From Deltaproteobacteria bacterium (GTDB taxonomy: Bacteria; Desulfobacterota; DSM-4660; Desulfatiglandales; Desulfatiglandaceae): 49,554 nucleotides of DNA. Where the stretch lies: the NCBI GenBank assembly GCA_019310785.1, contig JAFDDR010000011.1:1-49554 (forward strand), read 5' to 3'. The notes under the pieces are model-generated. The model was not told where the DNA came from, made no database searches, and saw nothing but the letters and a program-made list of their open reading frames with translations. Shown in pieces: positions 45,324 through 49,554 of this stretch. A program made the position numbers and the translations under genes. Within the stretch, counting starts at the first letter, position 1. The number at the start of each line of letters is the position of its first letter.

Positions 45324-47903
45324 ATGGAATACGTAGAGGAAATAGTAAGCGGAAAGATGGATGTCACTGCCGTCAAAAAGGTCCTTGATGAAAGTCTGAA
45401 TGAGGACGATTTCTATTGTCATAAAAGCCGTAACCTGCTGAACGGCATGGGCCTTAAGGCAGAAGAGGCCCTCAAGTTGTTAGCCCACCATAAATCGAGT
45501 GTCAAATATGGCTACGATCTTTCCGCAGACGCCCTCTCCCATCTACTGGAACTTGCCGGAACAAGAGAAAAAGAAGCCCCGCTCAAAATGCTGATCAAAT
45601 CCCCATTTTTCCTTGTGAAGACCTGCTGGTTATACGAACATGCCCCTTATTTCTATTTTTTCGGCGAGTATAATTCAGATGACCTTGACTCTCTGATAGT
45701 AGATTTTGCCGGCAAATACGAAAGCCGTTTTTTGAAGAACAAGGTTGCTATTGACACGTGGAAAAAAACAGAAAAACCAAGGCGCGTTATAGCTACCACG
45801 TTTTGGGAAAGCGAAATCATTGATCCCGTCTTGTTGGTCAAGAAAGCAATGGATGATAATATTCAAGGGATTGAAGTCTGTTTTGATTTTCATCCATTCA
45901 ATTACAGCAAGCTGCTCCCGGAAGAGCTGACGAGCGAAAAACGGGAACAGATAAAAAAGGCATGTATGAGAAGTGGAACAAAAATTAATATCCACTCACC
46001 CATTGTGGGCCCTTATACTCCCTCGCCCGACCCATCCAAGGGAACACAACGATTTTTTGATCCTACACAATGCATTGAAGTCCAGCATGACGTCATTGAA
46101 TTGGCGAAGGATATTGGAGCGGGATCCGTGGTTTTCCACTTGATTGACAGCGCTAACCTTAAAAAATTAGCGGGCTTGATTGAGAAGGCGGGCGGAAGCG
46201 ACGTAAGGATAACCATTGAGAACTACTGCCAGACAAAAGAGTGCCAGAATTCGGATATGTTCATCGCCTGTATGGATGAAATCTTCCATTTGCTTCCCAA
46301 AGAAGTAAGAGAAAGAAATTTCGGGTTAACCTTGGATGTGGGCCATTTGAATATTGAGGGGGAGGATCCCTTAGTGGGGGCCGAGAGAATCGGGTACTGG
46401 TGCCTGGAAAATGGCATATATCTTCGTATGCACGCCACCGATAATTATGGGAACCTCCTTTTCAGCCCACCCGCTTTCAGTGCCGACGTACACAGCAATG
46501 TCTCGGGCCGGGGAGTAAACAATGCGCTGATTATCAAGCTTTTACGCAGCATGGGGATCCAATTCGATACCGTTGCGGAACAGATTCAACCCCTTACGCC
46601 GGAAGACATTGCCACCATACATGACGCACAGACCTATCCCCTTGATAAGACCTATGCGTCTTTTGTGAAAGAGGGTGGGGAGAAGCTGTCTGCAGCGGAA
46701 TCAGGTGCGATTATAGGGCCTGAGATCGTTAAAGAAAATGCCTACCTGTTTTTGGCGGGAATGGAAGATATCTCTTCGCTTCGAGAATACCTTGTCTACA
46801 GAAAAATTCAGGAGAAAAAGAACTTATCCGTTGATGAGGCAAAAAGGATATCCCAGGAATTTATAAAGATGCCTCAGAAACTGAAGGCGGACTTGACCAC
46901 ATACATTGACGATCTATTGCTGCCGATTCAGAGTGAAACCGGCGCCATACAGAAGAGTGTGCTGGATTTGGTCTGCCAGAATATAGCCGGGGCCGTATTC
47001 GGGTCCATCAGCAATGAACACCTGAACAAAATTTTTGATAAAGAGAAGGTCTACGAGAACAAGGATACTATCTGTGAGCAGAACAGCCTCGGACACGAGA
47101 TGTATTACTTGAAGGATGGCGAAGTGGCTGTCTACATTGACGGGTCTCGTGTGGCTTTATTAGGTCCCGGAGAAATATTCGGCGAGATGAGCCTGTTTTA
47201 CAATATTAATAAATCGGCTACCATCAAGGTCGCCGATAAAGAAGCAAAAGTTGGGGTATTAACACGCAAAGGGCTGGAAAACCTGTTCAAAAGCGGCCAG
47301 CCATATGCCCACGATCTGATCTACAGGCTTTATAATCTCCTCCCTGAGAGGCTAAGAAATCTTAATGACAAGTATAAGACCGCAATTCGCACGCTTCATC
47401 TCATTTTTGACGGGGATGAGAAGAGTATCCCAAGCCTCGACCACATAACCATGGATATCAAACGTGAAGAAGCGGACCTCTTTCCCACGCTGTCTCAAGA
47501 CGAGATAACTAATGTTTTTAAGGAATTCAGGCTCTTTGATGCGGACCATTCTGTTTTTTCAGAGGGAGATCAGGGGGACGGGGCCTATTTTATTATTGAA
47601 GGAAACGTTAAAGTAATTACCCAATCCTATGATTGCAAGGAGATAGTCTTGGGCGAACTGGGCGAAGGTGAGATCTTTGGTGAAATGGCCCTCATAGATG
47701 CCAGGGAGCGATCTGCGTCCGTTGTGACCCTTACCCCGTGCAAGATGGCGTTTATTGCCAAAAAACCGTTTAATGAATTCATTGAAGCCAGGTCTGACCT
47801 GGCTTTCCGTTTCATGGGTTTTACCTGCTTATCGCTTTTCAGGCACATCCTTCGGTTAGACATGCTCTATTCGGATATCAAAAAAGAAATTAACGCTTTC
47901 TGA
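45324..47903 (+). CDS. TIM-barrel (xylose isomerase-like/AP endonuclease 2 fold) protein with two C-terminal cNMP-binding domains
   Basis: Barrel motifs GIEVCFDFHPF, INIHSPIVGPYTPSPDP, VVFHLID, ITIENYCQ, LTLDVGHLNIEGEDP, LRMHATDNYGN; CNB1 GPGEIFGEMSLFYNINKSATI; CNB2 GEGEIFGEMALIDARERSASV. Confidence 0.85.
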   Translation: MEYVEEIVSGKMDVTAVKKVLDESLNEDDFYCHKSRNLLNGMGLKAEEALKLLAHHKSSVKYGYDLSADALSHLLELAGTREKEAPLKMLIKSPFFLVKTCWLYEHAPYFYFFGEYNSDDLDSLIVDFAGKYESRFLKNKVAIDTWKKTEKPRRVIATTFWESEIIDPVLLVKKAMDDNIQGIEVCFDFHPFNYSKLLPEELTSEKREQIKKACMRSGTKINIHSPIVGPYTPSPDPSKGTQRFFDPTQCIEVQHDVIELAKDIGAGSVVFHLIDSANLKKLAGLIEKAGGSDVRITIENYCQTKECQNSDMFIACMDEIFHLLPKEVRERNFGLTLDVGHLNIEGEDPLVGAERIGYWCLENGIYLRMHATDNYGNLLFSPPAFSADVHSNVSGRGVNNALIIKLLRSMGIQFDTVAEQIQPLTPEDIATIHDAQTYPLDKTYASFVKEGGEKLSAAESGAIIGPEIVKENAYLFLAGMEDISSLREYLVYRKIQEKKNLSVDEAKRISQEFIKMPQKLKADLTTYIDDLLLPIQSETGAIQKSVLDLVCQNIAGAVFGSISNEHLNKIFDKEKVYENKDTICEQNSLGHEMYYLKDGEVAVYIDGSRVALLGPGEIFGEMSLFYNINKSATIKVADKEAKVGVLTRKGLENLFKSGQPYAHDLIYRLYNLLPERLRNLNDKYKTAIRTLHLIFDGDEKSIPSLDHITMDIKREEADLFPTLSQDEITNVFKEFRLFDADHSVFSEGDQGDGAYFIIEGNVKVITQSYDCKEIVLGELGEGEIFGEMALIDARERSASVVTLTPCKMAFIAKKPFNEFIEARSDLAFRFMGFTCLSLFRHILRLDMLYSDIKKEINAF

Positions 47904-47948
47904 AGAAAAGAGATCTGGGTTTTTCGGGCATATGAGGGAAGCTGGGGG

Positions 47949-49340
47949 TTAGGCGTTTTCCCTAATACTCCTGGAAAGGCGTTGGATCAACGTCATTGCA
48001 AAGGTTTTCAGGAAGAGCAGCTGCATGGATTTTGAAGCCCTGTCTAACAACGTGGCACTGATCTTCATCAAGTTACAATCAGTCTCAGCCAATACCGTTG
48101 CTGCACGTGCCTGACCGCTAAGATATGACATCTCTCCAAAACATTCGCCCCTGCCGATTCGGGCGATAAGCTTATCGTTTTTCCGGACCACGGCCTTCCC
48201 GCTGAGGATAATAAAAAAAGCATCGTCAATCTCCCCTTCGGCCACCACTATCTTGCCTTTGCGAATCTTGATAACATTGCTTGCCTTCAGGATCTCTCTG
48301 ACCTGATTTTTGTTGAAATGCTCAAAAAAGGGCGCACTGTGTACGTAATCAATCACATCCTCAACTTTTGAGCTTTTGATGGTCCCTTTCAGGCCCCTTA
48401 AGGCAACTCTCAGATCGTAGGCAAAATCCCCGCAAGTCTGATACCGCTCATTGGGATCCTTGGCAAGTGCCTTCTTCGTAATCTTTTCCAATATTGAGGG
48501 GATCTGCGGACGAATTTCCCGCATGGGAATCGGGTCCTCTCTGGCGATTTTATACATTATGGAAAAATGATTTTCGCCTGGAAAGGCCAGTTCACCGGTC
48601 AGGAGTGCATACAATAGACACCCTAAGGAAAAAATATCGCTTTTGTCATCAACCGGCTGGTCTCTCACCTGTTCAGGGGACATGTAACTTGGGGATCCCA
48701 CAATACCATGTGATGCGGTCTGATCCGATTTGATCTTCGCGATGCCGAAATCGGTTATTTTAACGTATCCGGCCTTGTTGATCATAATATTTGAAGGCTT
48801 GATGTCTCTATGGATCACTCCTTTTTTATGGGCATAATCAAGTGCCTTACAGGTCACAAAGATGATCTGGACAACATTACTGATGGGTAGCAGGTACTCC
48901 TTATTGCAGAATTTATTGAGCGTGGGACCGTCAATATATTCCATTGTCATGTAACAAAAATCCTTGATTATGCCTACATCGTAAATCGACACAATATTGG
49001 GATGCATGAGCCTTCCCACTGACTGGGATTCGTTAAAAAACTGCTTCCGATATCTGTCGGCCTTCTCTCCCACAACATCGGCGGAAGGTCTGGAAATCTT
49101 GACGCCCACATGTCTATTAATATAGGGATCTTTGGCCAGATAGACCACGCCCATACTGCCCTGACCTACTTTTTTAATGATTTGATATCTGTCAATAGTA
49201 TTAACGTCCGAGATGTCATCAAGAAACTTGTTGTCGACCGGGCCTGCCTTTTTGCCACCACCCAAAAACTTGACCTTCAACCAACCGGTTAGTCCATGCT
49301 TCTTGGGTTCGGCCTTTTCTGCTTTTTGTTGCTCTGTCAA
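47949..49340 (-). CDS. Ser/Thr protein kinase with C-terminal cNMP-binding domain
   Basis: YQIIKKVGQGSMGVVYLAKD, VGVKISRP, GVIHRDIKPSNIMI, KITDFGIAKI, GSPSYMSPEQV; CNB GRGECFGEMSYLSGQARAATVLAETDCNLMKI. Confidence 0.95.
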   Translation of the reverse strand: MTEQQKAEKAEPKKHGLTGWLKVKFLGGGKKAGPVDNKFLDDISDVNTIDRYQIIKKVGQGSMGVVYLAKDPYINRHVGVKISRPSADVVGEKADRYRKQFFNESQSVGRLMHPNIVSIYDVGIIKDFCYMTMEYIDGPTLNKFCNKEYLLPISNVVQIIFVTCKALDYAHKKGVIHRDIKPSNIMINKAGYVKITDFGIAKIKSDQTASHGIVGSPSYMSPEQVRDQPVDDKSDIFSLGCLLYALLTGELAFPGENHFSIMYKIAREDPIPMREIRPQIPSILEKITKKALAKDPNERYQTCGDFAYDLRVALRGLKGTIKSSKVEDVIDYVHSAPFFEHFNKNQVREILKASNVIKIRKGKIVVAEGEIDDAFFIILSGKAVVRKNDKLIARIGRGECFGEMSYLSGQARAATVLAETDCNLMKISATLLDRASKSMQLLFLKTFAMTLIQRLSRSIRENA

Positions 49341-49457
49341 GTTTGATAACCTCCATTTGAAGTGAATTCAAATGGTTCCACCCCCACCCCAAGCCGGGGC
49401 TTACCCGCCCTCGGCCCGTTGATGGTCTTTTACAAGTCCATCAAGTTTGATAACCTC
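49337..49457. repeat. 17 bp direct repeat (tcaagtttgataacctc) 104 bp apart
   Basis: tcaagtttgataacctc at 49337-49353 and 49441-49457. Confidence 0.9.
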
Positions 49458-49554
49458 ACAAAAAGTCGCTTCGCACGTTTTTAAGTTTACTCATCAGTCC
49501 TCACCAAAGAATACATTGGTGATTAGAGCACAAAAGGCTTTAAAAGTACATAAA

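Overview
This 49.5 kb window looks like a chromosomal segment from an anaerobic Deltaproteobacterium/Desulfobacterota-type genome. That taxonomy is inferred from gene content and no search was run. It has two halves. (1) About 0-18.9 kb is an accessory, partly decaying zone. It holds a broken WYL regulator, a frame-broken UPF0489 gene, small orphan ORFs, a tRNA-Gly and a tRNA-Pro 3' half that looks like an attachment-site scar. It also holds RelBE/YafQ-, VapBC- and AbiEii-type toxin-antitoxin genes, a broken phosphoesterase, a broken DUF6125-like paralogue, and an acyl-CoA synthetase / 4-hydroxybutyryl-CoA dehydratase-like block. (2) About 18.9-49.5 kb is mostly intact: acyl-CoA dehydrogenase, cysteine desulfurase, RarA, a histidine kinase without its phospho-acceptor His, DnaE, MglA-like GTPase + PilZ, TrpB2 / small Cys protein / IorAB, GAF-PilB ATPase, enoyl-CoA hydratases, a PaaK-like ligase without the canonical P-loop, a stand-alone ACT protein, MscS, an unusual TIM-barrel + double cNMP-binding-domain protein, and convergent to it a Ser/Thr kinase ending in a cNMP-binding domain. 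Several MITE-like elements with terminal inverted repeats are readable directly; one (217 bp) appears nested inside a dispersed repeat whose uninterrupted copy lies 27.6 kb away. Best leads: the TIM-barrel/cNMP protein with its cNMP-kinase neighbour, the nested MITE, the YafQ toxin whose C-terminus is rewritten by a tRNA-Pro scar, and catalytic-motif deviations in the AbfD-like, histidine kinase and PaaK-like proteins. Protein families were assigned by motif recognition from the translations only.
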